Assembly: GCA_047967505.1 (NCBI GenBank)
Contig: CM106540.1
Direction: 5' to 3' (one strand)
From: Dipteris shenzhenensis
Taxonomy: Eukaryota > Polypodiophyta > Polypodiopsida > Gleicheniales
DNA length: 64,000 bases
Both the position numbers and the translations under genes were made by a program. Positions 33,631 to 46,109 of the stretch are shown one piece after another; the first letter of the stretch is position 1, and every line of letters starts with the position of its first letter. The notes below the pieces were generated by a model that worked only from the letters and a program-made list of their open reading frames with translations, made no database searches and was not told the origin of the DNA.

Positions 33631-34504
33631 TGCAATGCAAAAATCACAATATATACATTTAAAAAAACTTACAATTAGAATGATATGAAAAATAATGTAT
33701 TCAAGAATTTGAGAGCACGATGGAAACTAATTTTTTGGCACAATGGACATATTAAAAGTTAAAACAATGGCTTGCAACAAAGTTTCTCCAACATTTTATC
33801 CAACAAAATTTCTCTAATGAATCATGGTACATAAAGAATTAACATGAATAAATACATATTTTCATAAATGTTCAATAAATTTAGCTACGTCCCACACTTT
33901 GCAACCTAAGAGGTGGACAATCAGTCACCCTAATGCCAAGTGTGTCGTAGATCTCACGTCCCACTAGTGTATTACATGCTTACACTGCAATTCTAGTTTT
34001 TAAGGTGTACACAAGACACACCAAGTTAAGATGATGATGGCATGGCATTAGCGAGTTGTTGTATCAAAGAAATCTTGGCAAATAGGACACAGCCGTCCCT
34101 CTGGCATATGTGATGGGACTTGGAAGAGTGGATGGATTGCAAACAACAAAGCCAACAAAGTTTAGATCTATATCTTGGGTGGCTCTATTTAAGGTCTTGT
34201 TGCGTATCCCTGGCTTGTTGATGGTAAGAAATGGTAATGCATGTTAGTTCTTGAATCATGTTTACATCATCTCACATGATTCTTGCTTATGGAAGCAAGA
34301 TGTTCAACCGCTTGACTCCTTCAATTGAAATTATCATTCTCACTCAAAACATCTCAATGCTCATGCACTGCATCTTGTATGGTTAGTGGTTTGAAAGTGA
34401 CTTTTGTTCAATGAGTGTTAATAGAATGATCTTCTACTCCCTCTTCCATGTTTATGAAAAGTTTGGAATACATAAATGGTTCAGACAATGTAAAAGTGAA
34501 CCTA
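33631..34504. other. No gene recognised
   Basis: The first ~170 bases match 24260-24400 (inverted). The rest is unique AT-rich sequence with no TE terminus. The sequence up to 34504 continues at 39136 on the far side of LTR element D. Confidence 0.45.
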
Positions 34505-34509
34505 ATGTC

Positions 34510-34688
34510 TGTTGAGAGGAAGAAAAAGAGGAGAGAGAGGGACACAAGAGTTGTGTTGGGAGGAAGAGAAAGAGGAGAGAGACACACACAAGAGTTGCTC
34601 CCAAGGAAGTGATTCTATTCATATATCATAGGAATATATATAGTTAAGGACTAGGCTAAGTTAGGGCAAGCTATATATTGCTCTAACA
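34510..34688 (-). repeat. LTR of element D (left, 3' LTR) with internal duplication
   Basis: The 135-base LTR core is 34554-34688. A degenerate copy of its first 44 bases (TGTTGAGAGGAAG...GAGTTG) precedes it at 34510-34553. The target duplication flanks the outer copy, so the partial duplication arose during or after insertion. Confidence 0.8.
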
Positions 34689-35269
34689 CCCCCACTCAAA
34701 CTAGGCCCTCTAGCTACAGATGAAAAAAACCTTGGAGAGTACAAGGGAAAGACCTGAGCCACTATATACATCTATGTGAAAATATATATACAAAGGATGG
34801 CCATATGCCAGTTTGAATAATACAGTGTAATGTTGGATGATACAATGCAAATTGCACATGGATAGTACAAAGGCATAAGACAAGCACTTGTCCATAGTAC
34901 AGTGCAAAGTTAGGTGCTATGTTTGGTGCATGATACAGTGCAAAGTATGTGTGAAAAATAGAAAGATTTGCTTTGAAATATCAACTTGTTTGACATGGTG
35001 ATGATGCATAATTAGGGCTTGAGATCTTCAGGTTTGATGTTTGAGCTCTTCATCTGAATAGTAGAGCTTGTTGTCTCCAAGTTCAATCTGGTCACACCTC
35101 CTCAAACTTTTATAATCATACCTTCATGTCTTGCACAATTCATCCACCTAAAATGACCAATTTCATGTAGTGTATATGAACACATGAAATATTCAAGTGT
35201 CCTTTTCTATTGTACCAAGGATGAATGTATGAGTGAATTGCTTTGGTCACTCCAAAGATGAGTATGGAG

Positions 35270-35720
35270 GGGCAATTTGAGATGTCCACAAAGCCAGGGC
35301 TGAAATGTCTCTTGGGTAGTGTAAGAAAGCTATAGCAACACAATAGGAAGGCCCATATAGATCCTACAAATCAAGAACCAATAATCCAAAAACACATCAA
35401 GAATCCATGCATCCGGAAGTATTGGATTTGAGATGTCCACAAAGCCAAGGCTGAAATGTTGCTTGCATAGTGTAAGAAAGCTGTAGAGCGACACAATAGG
35501 AAGACCCATAATGATCTTGCAAATCAAGAACCAATAATTCAAAAACACAACAAGCATTCAGACATCTGGAAGTACCAAACAATTGGGCATCCCAGAAGTA
35601 CCGAACAATTGGGTAGCCGGAAGTATAGAACAATAAAAAATATGAACAATTGGGCATCCCAAAAGTACCAAACAATTGGGCAGTTGAAAGTACCAAACAA
35701 CCAAAAATACAACGAGCATA
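35270..35720. repeat. Tandem repeats in element D: ~155-bp duplicate plus ~35-bp units
   Basis: GATGTCCACAAAGCCAGGGC and the sequence through ATCAAGAACCAATAATCC occur at about 35280 and again at about 35433. From 35560 short units with GAACAATTGGGCATCCCAGA or CCGGAAGTAC recur about four times. Confidence 0.75.
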
Positions 35721-35989
35721 AGCCATGAATGTATGACAAGAGGCAAGCTAGTATGGATTAGACACATCTTACATAATCATAGGCAGAAATGAAATAACAA
35801 CCTCCTCATCCGAAAGTACTGAACAACTAGAAATACAATGAGCATAAGCCACACATGTATGACAAGAGAAAAGCTGGTGTAGAGTAGACACAGCTTACAT
35901 AATCATAGCAGGAATCAAATAACCACCTCTTCACATCCAGAAGTACCACACAATTGAGAAGACGAGCATCCAAGATTACAAAGAACATC

Positions 35990-36640
35990 CAGAAGTAACT
36001 AAGAAAATGGGCATCTGGGAATAGTGATCATGTCTAAACAAGTACTTAATAGTAATCCATATGTGCCACGTCCAAGCAAGTGCTTAATAAATAATCCATA
36101 TGTACCATGTCCAAACACATACTCAATCAATTAGCCATATGTGTTCATAAATATTGTCACTTGAAAGATGTTGAACCTTGCCATGTCTAAACGAGTACGC
36201 AATATGACCATGTCCAAATGAGTACTCAATAAGTAATCCATATGTGTCCATCATGAAAGCTAGATAAATATGTCTCACATACAAACGAGCACTCAATAAT
36301 AATCCATGTGCCACGTCCAGACGAGTAAATATGTGTCACATCCAAACGAGGACTCAATAATAATCCATGTACCATGTCTAGACAAGTAAATATGTATCAC
36401 ATCCAAATGGGGACTCAATAATAATCCATGTACCATCTCCAGACAAGTACTCAAGTAGTTAGCCATATGCCACGTCCAAATTAATACTCAAGCAATTAGC
36501 CATATGTGTTCATAAATATTGTCACCTACAAGACATTGGACCTTGCCACATTCAAACGAGTGCACAATAATTAATCCATAGGTGCCATAGCCAAATGAGT
36601 ACTCAAGAATTCAGCCATATGTGTTCATCGTGAAAGACAT
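35990..36640. repeat. Degenerate tandem units with CCACGTCCAAACGAG
   Basis: Units of roughly 60-70 bases contain CCA(C/T)GTC(C/T)A(A/G)ACGAGTA, CTCAATAAT and AATCCATATGTG. About nine can be counted by eye with many substitutions. Function unknown. Confidence 0.65.
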
Positions 36641-37014
36641 ATAAGTATACCTCACCACATAAAGGGTGAAATAGAAGTATGCCTTGCTCGAAGATATAAG
36701 GTGAACCAATAAGTAAATACATACCATAAGTCATCAATAAGTTAATCGAGAAAGAAGGAACAAACTGCTAGTCTAGCAAGACCTTGCATGCACTCATAAA
36801 TATAGATGAGTATGAAAAACAAAGTAGATGTACTCATCCTATAGGTATGGAATGTGCATTTAGTCCATTGGATTGTATCTAGGCACCTATGCAAACCTGA
36901 ACGTACTCGGAGACACAACCGAGTGTGATGAAAGAAAACATATGAGCTCACCTTGGAAACAAATGAGTGCCTTGAAAATGATAAGAAAACATGTGAGAAG
37001 CAGCTTCACGTATG

Positions 37015-37170
37015 TGAAGTAATGTATCCAAGAAGTAATGATATCAAAGCTAAATAGAAAAGAAACATTGAAAGAAAATATGTTAGCATGCTAACAACAT
37101 GAAACATTTGGCAAGACCTTTTCTTCCATAGGATGGACCAACTTATGACAGTGAAGCTAATTTTGAATAC
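37015..37170 (+). repeat. Third copy of the dispersed repeat of 18172-18400
   Basis: AAGAAGTAATGATATCAAAG, AAGAAACATTGAAAGAAAAT and CTTCCATAGGATGGACCAA lie in the same order as at 18275-18390. This shows sequence sharing between element D and the centre of the CACTA pair. Confidence 0.7.
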
Positions 37171-37736
37171 ATGACAAGAAATTCAAGCAAGATGTTAGCT
37201 TATAAGAGAGAAAGAAACATTATATCAACATTTTCTTTTGCATATCAAGTACACCTACATGATCTTTACCCTACTCTAGATCAAATACAATGCATGGCCT
37301 ATAGGCATGCTTGACTAACAAAAGATGAAAGAGAACCTACTTTTAAAATCATAAGATAATCGAAAGTAACTCTCACCTTCAAAATAACATAGAACATTTA
37401 GGAAATCAAAAGTAAATGATAAGATAATTGAAGAAAATCTAGCCTTTGAAATAGTACAAAATATTTTGGAAGCTCCTTTGAATCAATCAGCTCATGTTTA
37501 TAGTAAAGCTTATATAGAATATTTGGCAAGTCTCTTTAAGCGAGATTCATGGAAAATTGAAGCTGCAGCTAAACTCGTTAGCAAAACATAATAATACATG
37601 TATTATCATTGCAAATAAACATCCAGCATGTGAATCTAGTGGAATACAAATAGCATAACCTTTCAAGTGAAATATCAAGAACAAAGCATTGTATTGACCT
37701 ACGATGATATCATGGTTCCCAATCATGTACAACATT

Positions 37737-38735
37737 AAAGGAAGTTGGTTTATCTCTATACCAACAAGCAAAGAAAAGCTCCAACTTATGGATGTATGTC
37801 ATAGTGGTTGTTGAAAACAGTCAAGCTTTGTGAGGCACCCGAGTATAGATAGTGATAGAGCTCTTTGGTTGAAGGACATTCTATGAATGTTGAGTAGCAA
37901 AGCACTTACACAAAGACTCAGCAAGTGATGAACTAAATAAGAAGCTAATTAGTAAAGGATGCACTAAATAAAAACTAGCTTAATATATGTGAAGCATCAT
38001 TAGCTTTTACTTTGGCAAAAGCAGCATGAAACCACAAGTACTGAAGTGCTAAACTCTTGTTTTCAGTGATGACCTAATAGAAATAAAAAATTGATTTCAT
38101 ATGGTAGATAACCTTTTGTCCAAGTGATTTTCTCAATCAAATTTTTGATCTATTGAACGTATATAATTATCACTGCAAAAGCATGTAGATGGGGTTGCCT
38201 TACTCTTAACGATAAGATTGAGACTCGACTTGGCATTGATTAGATAAGATCTTGATCCCTAAAGATTGACTATGCTTACAACAACAATCATGTGCTCTTG
38301 GTTTTTATGGATATGATCGGTGGGTGTTGGACCTCCTCTTCATCTAAATTTTTCTATAGTCATAGCTAAAAAAGTTCATTTTATGTGATTGAGCATGTTA
38401 TTTATCCATGTGGGAACGTTATGCCAGTGTGTTAAATCCAAGGGGGAACACAAATACTGAGTGCAAGAATGTGTGATCAACTTGTGGATACTAAAAGCGG
38501 GAGGGCGACACTGTGTTAGGAAGCTTCTTATCATTAAGTCTATTTTTTTAATTACTTTTTCTTTTACTTCAAATATTGTTGATTCTATAAAAGTATGAAC
38601 CTTTTCCGTCCTCATCTCCTAGATCAAGTCTTCTCTGGTTATGGGTGTTCATCTTCCTGTCTAAACACTCTTCTACCAGTTTATTGACAGCAGGAAGCAT
38701 TAAGAAATAACCATAAATTTCTTACCTAAAATCAG
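37737..38735 (+). repeat. Segment shared with CACTA flanks (25050-26050)
   Basis: It begins with the last ~25 codons of the unrecognised ORF (GSWFISIPTSKEKLQ..CHSGC then stop) and continues through the dispersed ~0.9-kb repeat to GACAGCAGGAAGCA. Inside element D it is either captured host or TE sequence, or D is the source from which the CACTA flanks were derived. Confidence 0.7.
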
Positions 38736-38995
38736 AATATAGTGATTCAACCAGTCAAAATAACCGACGCATATGCTTCGAACAAGCCACCATGGGCCGT
38801 TTTTATCAATCAAGACCACAGCACTGATTTGCAATGCATCTTTGGTAACTTTTTCATATAAACTCAAAACCTAGCGATGAAGTAGTCAAAATGATCAGAA
38901 AAAACGTTCTGTGAATGATCGCGTTTCTGGATTTACAAAAAATATGTCACTTTCTCCACACAGTCATGCTAGAGCATAGTGAGGCTCTTATACCA

Positions 38996-39130
38996 TGTTG
39001 AGAGGAAGAGAAAGAGGAGAGAAACAAACACAAGAGTTGCTCCCAAGGAAGTGATTGTATTCATAGATCATAGGCATATATATAGTTGAGGACTCGGCTG
39101 CGTTAGGGCAAGCTATATATAGCTCTAACA
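38996..39130 (-). repeat. LTR of element D (right, 5' LTR), 135 bp
   Basis: It starts TGTTGAGAGGAAGAG and ends AGCTCTAACA. It differs from the left LTR by about a dozen bases by eye, indicating an insertion that is not recent. Confidence 0.85.
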
Positions 39131-39135
39131 ATGTC

Positions 39136-39824
39136 CAACTCACAAATAGATTGAAGATGAAATAACAAAAGATGGCATGAATTTTCACCTAAGGACAAAC
39201 TTCCAATTTCTAAAGCAAGTGATCTGATCAAAGGTGCTATTGGAGGTGCACTAAGTGTAGGCATGTGTGTTTGAGACTTCTCAGCGAAGTCAATGAGATG
39301 ACCCAACACGCATCTTGTATACAAAATCTTCACAAAATATTGTGGAATATATATTCTAAGTGCACCATATCATAAAGAAAATTTCCATTCTCATGAATAT
39401 CTTGGTGTGGGAAGTGTTTTATGGGACATCTTCCATGGCTATGTTCATAGACCCTCCACACCGCGATTGTAACTACTCAACGGTGACAATCATCTAAATG
39501 AATGCGGCTCAACTTCCAACCATTTCATTCATGGTAGGGACTTTCTTGTGCAATTATATCTGCCTTGTACAGAGTTCACACTCAACATCATGTGATCATG
39601 TGTGCATAGCACCATCATGTGATCATATGTGCATAGCACTAACCCAATAGAGTGCTATATAAAGGAAAGGGTTAGATATCCTAACCATAAGCATAAATGG
39701 ATTTGTATATATTATACATTTTCAACTAAATCTAATGTACAGTTAGTCATTTGTGGTGTGCTCTCTAGCTCTGCCCTCTCTCCTCATCTCCACTCGTGTC
39801 CTCTCCCCTCTTCATATTTTGTCA
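39136..39824 (+). mobile_element. Probable 5' LTR of Copia element E (left border undefined)
   Basis: A TATA-like CTATATAAAGG at 39655-39665 is followed by a pyrimidine-rich stretch ending TTTGTCA immediately before the primer-binding site at 39825, as expected for an LTR. A 27-base tandem duplicate (CATCATGTGATCATGTGTGC...) lies at 39587-39640. No second LTR is present in the window, so the left end cannot be fixed. The first ~300 bases are probably the host of elements D and E. Confidence 0.45.
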
Positions 39825-41466
39825 TGGTATCAAAGCCCCCTTACCTTCCATTGAGGCATTGCGATCCATGTGAGAGAGAGTGATAAAAAAGATTTATTGA
39901 GTAAGAATCCTTTCATTCCATTGACGAAAGAGAAAATTCCATTCGTTTGAAAAATTTAATTCCGTCCTTAAGAGAGTTTGAAAGATATTAGTTTGTAGGA
40001 TTTCCATCTTCCCTTACGGAGAGAGAAAGGTTCCATTTGTATGAGTTTTTTTTTAATGCTTGAGAGAGAGAGAGCATCTTGAGTGTACAAAGACACACTT
40101 TTATTCAATGAGAATTCAAAAGAGAGAGATTTGTGAGCCTATCTACTCTACTTTAACCCTTCAATCACCTCAAGACTCAGCTCTCATGCAAAGTAAAGCT
40201 AGAGCTGCAACAAGATGCCTCACTACAAGTGGCTACACAACTGATTGTGCATCATTACCGCTAGCTACACAATGGTGCAAGCAAATCCACTCAACAAAAG
40301 ATTGTAGTAGCACCCATCACAAGACTTCACAGCCTTCACGGCTCCTCAGACGATGCTCCACAAGCTAGACGTTCATTGCATGAAGCGTTAGCTGTTTAGC
40401 TACATATAAGCTCAAGTCATTCTTTACAACAAGCTCCATCGACTAGCCTAGTCATCATGCTAGCTCAACTGCCATGTCAATTGCCATGTTAGCAGGTCCA
40501 TTAGCATTCCACCCTGGCAGTCAAAGTCAAAGTCCAATCAACTACCACCTCATCAGTGCCACATGGCATTGACCCTCTACAAGCACACACAGTGTGACCA
40601 CTCCTGCCACCGTACCACAGGGCCCCACAGGCACAGTCTCTGCTAGGCACAATTACTGCATGTGATCCCCTAACTGCCACATCATCATTGAGCACATTTG
40701 CACTCCTTTTGTCCCTCCACCTAGATCAAGTCGTATCTCTTAATCCAGGAAGAATTTGAGGGTGCTCCAAAAAGAAAAATCAAATGATTTTTTGTGCTCT
40801 ATGTGCTCGTCACATCATGCACAAATTTCAGCTCAAGTATCACTCACTTTTGAGATTCGCCACAACAATCCACTTCCTACACGCACAATCCGCCTCTACA
40901 TCGACGCATTTGACCCAGCACTTAAAAAGAACAAAAGGAAAGAAATTATTTGTTATTCTTTCATCAATCGATGGTTGGTATAGATCTAGATCATAGTAGA
41001 CTAGATGTCCATAGAGGGGATGCTTTGAATCTCCCCATGTTGCCAATCTAAGCCATGCCCAAAATTCCCGACTAGTACCTTCTCCGAGTCAGTCCATACG
41101 CTCACATATGGTTTCACATCATCACATTACCTGAAACCTGACATTCATCAATTTAGTGAGCAAACCTTAGAGAATTCAGAGGCATTGCCGATTGTTCAAT
41201 GGTGAGCAAAAAGCACATGATTTGATTTCACACACACATGCCATGATTGTAAAGCCTATTTCATGGCATTGTGCACATCATCTCAGCCATCTAAAGCCTC
41301 TTGGCTATTCCCAGCATCATTTGCCACAAGACTTGTAATACAGATTGGATTTTATCTATTGCAGTTCTATCTTCATCGACAATTCAGATTTCACTTAGCA
41401 CAGTTAGTGTTTTGCAATTGATTCAGACAGAGATTTTCATGACACTTTGAGTACATTTCTTGCACC
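39825..41466 (+). mobile_element. Primer-binding site and long leader of Copia element E
   Basis: TGGTATCAAAGCC at 39825-39837 matches the initiator tRNA-Met primer site of plant Copia elements with one substitution. The following 1.6 kb before gag is unusually long and has no coding similarity that I recognise. A short frame at 40060-40368 is low in complexity and not supported. Confidence 0.6.
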
Positions 41467-43441
41467 ATGTCTACCACTAGCAACCTCAATATAGAGGCAT
41501 CTGCTAAGTTAGACAACTCCAGTTACAACACATGGAAATACCGAATAGAGACCATTCTTGTACTTCAGGACAAATGGGAGTATGTCAATGGAGCTACACC
41601 TAGACCATTGGATGATCCACCAGCCAGCAGTAGCTCTACTCCACTTGTTGTCATAGTACCAGTAGTGGGATCTACACTAGGATCTATAGCTACACAAATA
41701 GTTTCCATGCCTATAGTAGTAGATCCTACCATTGTCCGAGCTCACACATAATGGGATAAGATAGATAAGTACACATATCATCTCATCAAGAAGAATGTGC
41801 AAGATGTCATTCTAGGACAACTCAACATAGTCAAGACATCGAAAGAAGCATGGGATATGTTCGTAGTTCTCTACGAGTCCAAGAACAATTCCAAGATTCT
41901 CACACTGAGAAACCAAATCAACCAGAGTTTTTGCAATAATTGCAAAACCGGTCATGCTTATGTACTCCAGATGAAAGACTACAACAATTAACTTGCATTA
42001 GCAGGAGAGACTATGAATCTAGTAGAAATGGTTCAAGTCATCCTGAATGGACTAGGAGAGGGATACAAGAATATAGTCCAGAGTATTGCCATCCAACTTG
42101 GTGTCAGTCCTACTTGGTGTAAAACTCATGACTCAAGCCATTCAAGCATGCAAAGGTCATTCTAATGATCAGGCATTCACAGCTTCAGACAAAAGCAGAG
42201 GCAGAGGCAAAGGAAGAGGCAGATCATTCCACAAAAGTGGACATCATCAGCAAATCTAGAATTAGAATCAGCATCAGCATCATCCTTAATAACATCAGAA
42301 TGAGCAAAGAATAAACCATTCCAATTGAGGAAGATTCCAAGGACAAGGGAATGCATCCACCAACGTGTCAAACATCCAGTGCAACTATTGTCATAAGTTT
42401 GGACACTATGAAAGAGATTGCCACAAGAAGCAGTACGACAAAGGTGGTCAATACAGTAGCAATTAAGGGAATTTCCATGACAGAGGAAATCATCGTGGTG
42501 GACATTCTAGTCACAATGATTTTGCAAATGAACATGGGAATATGTTTCTTGCAAAGCAAAGAAATGCAACAAACTGATACAGTGTACCTAGACACTGATT
42601 TCAATCCAAAAGAGGATTTCAGCTATCAAGTCGACCAAGTAGAATAGGATCCTTGGTACATCGATAGCGCTGCATCATCTCACATGACAAATCATCAGGA
42701 ATGGTTCACAGAGATGAAAATAATGTCAAAATAATGTCATCTACATAGTAGATAATACATAGAATCCAGTTCAAGGGACAGGTGTTATCCCTATGAACAA
42801 TTTCACTGGTATAAAAGGATTGGTGAAAGACGTACTCTATGTTTCGAAGCTCAACAAGAACCTCTTGTCAGTTGGTCATATGACGGGACACAATTATTGA
42901 GTCATCTTTGATAGAGATGAATGCACTATCAGAGATAAATCCAGAAGTGGTCAGTTAGTAGCAAAAGGTGTCAAGGAAGAACGCTTGTATAGAATGCTAG
43001 CTACAAAACTAGAGAATCATGCCATGTTAGCTCAACCGCAACAAATGCCACTATCTGCAAAACATCACAAGAGATATGGTCATGTCAATTTCAAGTACTT
43101 GTTAGATCTCAGAAAATCAGAATATGGCAATTGGGATTCCAAAGCTACAGTTTCTTGGAAAAGTTTGCGAAGCATGCTGCTTTGGCAAACAAAAGTGAAC
43201 CAACTTTGGCAGAAGTACCTCTCATGCACCAAGTATTCTTGATTTGATACATACATATGTATGGGGTTATGCCCAGACCCACAGCATCAATGATTCACTT
43301 TACCACTCAACATTCATCGATGACTACAGTAGATATTGTTGGGTCTACTTTCTAAAAGAGAAATTTGAAGTTTATTCCAGATATCAAGAATTCAAAGCCA
43401 TGGTAGAAAACTAGATAGGCAGAAAGATCAAAGTCACCGAA
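41467..43441 (+). pseudogene. Copia element E gag-pol remnant (gag, protease, partial integrase)
   Basis: Gag starts MSTTSNLNIEASAKLDNSSY with NTWKYRIETILV and, after a TAA at ~41749, continues DKYTYHLIKKNVQDVILGQL and KEAWDMFVVLYESKNN. A CX2CX4HX4C zinc knuckle (CNYCHKFGHYERDC) is at 42380-42421 in another frame. The protease motif is WYIDSAASSHMTNH at 42654, with DSA in place of the usual DSG. The GAG-pre-integrase block has HHKRYGHVNFKYLLDL (43060-43110). Integrase starts near 43250, with TFIDDYSRYCWVYFLKE at 43310, and breaks off after IKVTE at about 43441. Reverse transcriptase, RNase H and the 3' LTR are missing, and at least four stops or frameshifts are present. Confidence 0.85.
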
Positions 43442-43786
43442 TTGTGTGTTAAAGCCTTCCTTTTCTTCTTCTTCTCATCAATAGTAAATTATGCTTCTAT
43501 GTCTTCAAAAATCTTCACATCTATAGCGTGTTCATTGAATGGTTTCTCAGCAGCAGCTGAACATACTAGCAACATTCAAGGTCCACAGTCATTGCATTCT
43601 CTGAGGACATATTTTAGAGCATGAAAAGAAAAAGTTGCTGGTTTTGTGCACAAAACAGACTCCCAAAATGATGTTATACACTTGTAGGAATTATTTCTAT
43701 ACTTGCATCCTTTTGAATAGAGACACACCATAGAAATACCACAACCACATTGACATGCACATCAATGCAATCCAAAAGGGTCATTT
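43442..43786. other. No gene recognised
   Basis: The sequence changes abruptly after the integrase fragment of element E. A TTCTTCTTCTTCT run near 43460 is the only feature seen. Confidence 0.4.
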
Positions 43787-44194
43787 TTTTCTTGGGTGTA
43801 GCCATTTTTGGTGAGGTTTAGGGACTTTTCTGTATATAGGTATCTTGCATGACCTATATACATTGTTCAATGGAATTCAGAAAAAATTTTCTTCAAGTTG
43901 TAGTACACATTCTAAAATTGAACATGAGAAAAAAAATTATAGAATAAGAATTTGGAAAGAGACTGTTAAAGCATTACAAGAGCTATGTTTCATGTGAAGC
44001 ATGCATCCTCGAGATTATAGGATATAGCAATTTATTCAAAATGATCAAAATTTTGTTCTATACATACATGCAACCAAGTAATCATTCAAAAGTATACTAC
44101 GTGAGCTTCTCCTCAACCCAAGGACACACCTAAATGAGAACATTAGGCATGGGTTAATGGGCCTCCAATGTTGTGCTAAAGTGATGCATACCCA
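43787..44194 (+). repeat. ~410-bp inverted repeat, left arm
   Basis: It runs from TTCTTGGGTGTAGCCATTTT to GTTGTGCTAAAGTGATGC, with CGTGAGCTTCTCCTCAACCC inside. The reverse complement is at 47943-48360 with roughly 85-90% identity by eye. The arms bracket 3.7 kb containing a CACTA-like copy. Confidence 0.8.
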
Positions 44195-45404
44195 TTTGAG
44201 GACACACTCCATAACATTTTTTTGATTTGTTGAAAACCAAAACGGATTGAAAATTTGGAATCCAAACTTGGGACTACTACATGGTGGTCTTAAAACATTG
44301 ATAGTTGTTGGCATTGATATGTAGATTTACCCTAAAATGGAAGAAGTTGGAAAAGTACAATTTGTGCATGTGAAAAGATATTTTAATAAATCCAAGATAT
44401 TTACAATGTTGAATTGTTTATTTTTCCATGCACTTGCTTGCTATAGGGCTCATAAGCATGCCAAAGTTCATTGCATTTAATAATACACTGCATCAAACCC
44501 GATAGCATGCCCTTTGGCCTATTTGCATTTTGAAGCATTTTATGCCACATTGCACTTGTTTGGGATATCCAATTCTACTGACATGTATTGTTAGAGGGGG
44601 GGAAACCGGTGGCTGAAATTTCGCTGCTCCCACCAAATTTTGAATTTTCACACCTCCCGCCCATTAAATCTTGGAAGATTGTGTGCAACCTATCCTTGCC
44701 TTGCAATTGCCCTACAATCCACATGCTCGACGTGACCTTGCGCAAACTTCTTTTGGGTAAGTTGTCTTCTATTCTTTACTTGCCTCACAAGCTAGCTTCT
44801 CTCTGTTTTGGTTTGGAATTATCATCTTTCACTGATCATCGCCATGGCAACATGCAGCTTGCCATGGCTTACAAGAGAAGAAAACAAAGACTATGAGATA
44901 GATAAAAATAGAATCCATCATGTCCACCATACCCTTGTCATCATCTGGCACATCTAGGAGACTATACTCCTTCTCAAAGTGTGAAGGTATATGCACACCC
45001 TCACCATCCTCCTCATCCTATCTCAAGGTTTCATGTAAATATAAGATCTTGTCTCAAGATTTTGTGTCATGTACGTATATAATATTAATCACAAACTCAA
45101 ATAGCATTGACTTTCCGATGATCTTTCACCATGTGCACCACCAATGGTGGGTACTGATTTGGGCTCCTCCCCATACATCCTCAAGTGGTGCATGACAATA
45201 TAGCATTGGTGTCGTACTTCTCACTTGCAATGAGTGCAATGACAATACAACCTCTCCGTAAGCCACTTTGCGCTCCCAAGTATTGGCGCATCACTTGACA
45301 AGCTTCCACTCGTCCCTTCCATCTACACACCTCTAAAATCACAACACAAAATGCAAGGAAATCCATTAAGATCCCAAAAATAGCCACCCATTAGCTTTTA
45401 GGCT
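44195..45404. other. No gene recognised
   Basis: Ordinary sequence. A GTTAGAGGGGGGG stretch near 44592 faintly recalls a TE terminus but has no partner. Short frames (44588-44896, 44920-45195) have no recognisable motif. Confidence 0.4.
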
Positions 45405-45476
45405 ATAAGTATATAGCGACACTTTTAGGGTATAAGTGTCGCTATATAGCGACTGACCAGTGTCGCTATATAGCGA
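45405..45476 (+). promoter_or_regulatory. TCGCTATATAGCGA palindromes, cluster 3
   Basis: Two perfect copies (near 45439 and 45462) plus a half-site (TATATAGCGACACTTTTAGG) lie just upstream of the conserved CACTA leader. Confidence 0.7.
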
Positions 45477-46109
45477 TGTTGGGGGACTAAAACCCAAAAC
45501 CCTGCACGATGCCATCTTTTGATGACCTAACTTTCCTCCTCTATTCCCCACACTCCTCACCCCTATGAAGTCCCTCTCCCAACACTTATGCTCCCTCTCC
45601 ACCCTTCTCCCTCTCTGCTTGTGTGAAAGGAAGTTTTTCAAGAAGATGTGTCTCTTTAAGCAATGTAGGTTCATTTTTTGTGAGATTTTGTTTTGTGAGT
45701 GTTGAAGCATGTTTCTCCTTGCATTGCTAAGCCTATGTGCTAATTTTCATGCTTGATTTTCAGAGATTAAGGACAAAAAATGAGATTTGGTGAAAGAAAG
45801 AAGACTCACCTCTTCTCTTTTTGGTATTTCTCTTCCTCCTCTTTCCCTTCCTTTCGTACTTTCTCCTTGTTTATAGGCTTATGCTTGTCCCCTCAATCTC
45901 ATCCCTTTGGAAAGTTGCTTCTCCAAACTCCTCCTTCCTTTAACTAGTTATCTGAAAAATGGTATGTTTCCTCTCTTTTAAAGGGCCAGTCCACAAAACA
46001 CCGAGCAGGACTTTTCCAGGTAAGAAAGTGCGTCCTCTTTTTTCCTTTTTTTATTTCCGTTATTTGCATTGGCTTGTAGCTAGTGCTTTAAGCGCTAGCT
46101 GCAGTGATG

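Larger units (their letters stand above)
34510..39130 (-). mobile_element. Non-coding LTR retrotransposon D (LARD-like, 4.6 kb)
   Basis: The element is bounded by direct repeats (34510-34688 and 38996-39130), each running TGTTG...CTCTAACA. A minus-strand primer-binding site TGGTATAAGAGCC (38983-38995) lies inside the right LTR, and a purine tract (GAGTGGGGG on the minus strand) lies inside the left LTR at 34689-34697. The target duplication is ATGTC at 34505-34509 and 39131-39135. The ~4.3-kb interior has no gag or pol motif in any frame. It holds internal tandem repeats and a ~1-kb segment shared with the CACTA flanks. It must have used proteins from another Copia-type element. Confidence 0.85.

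Noticed and set aside
40060-40368. 102-codon frame in Copia E leader
   Set aside because: No motif, composition typical of untranslated leader, and no partner in the other elements.
44588-44896. 102-codon plus-strand frame preceded by GTTAGAGGGGGGG
   Set aside because: No recognisable domain or TE terminus pair. Considered as a TIR or polypurine tract but no matching LTR follows.
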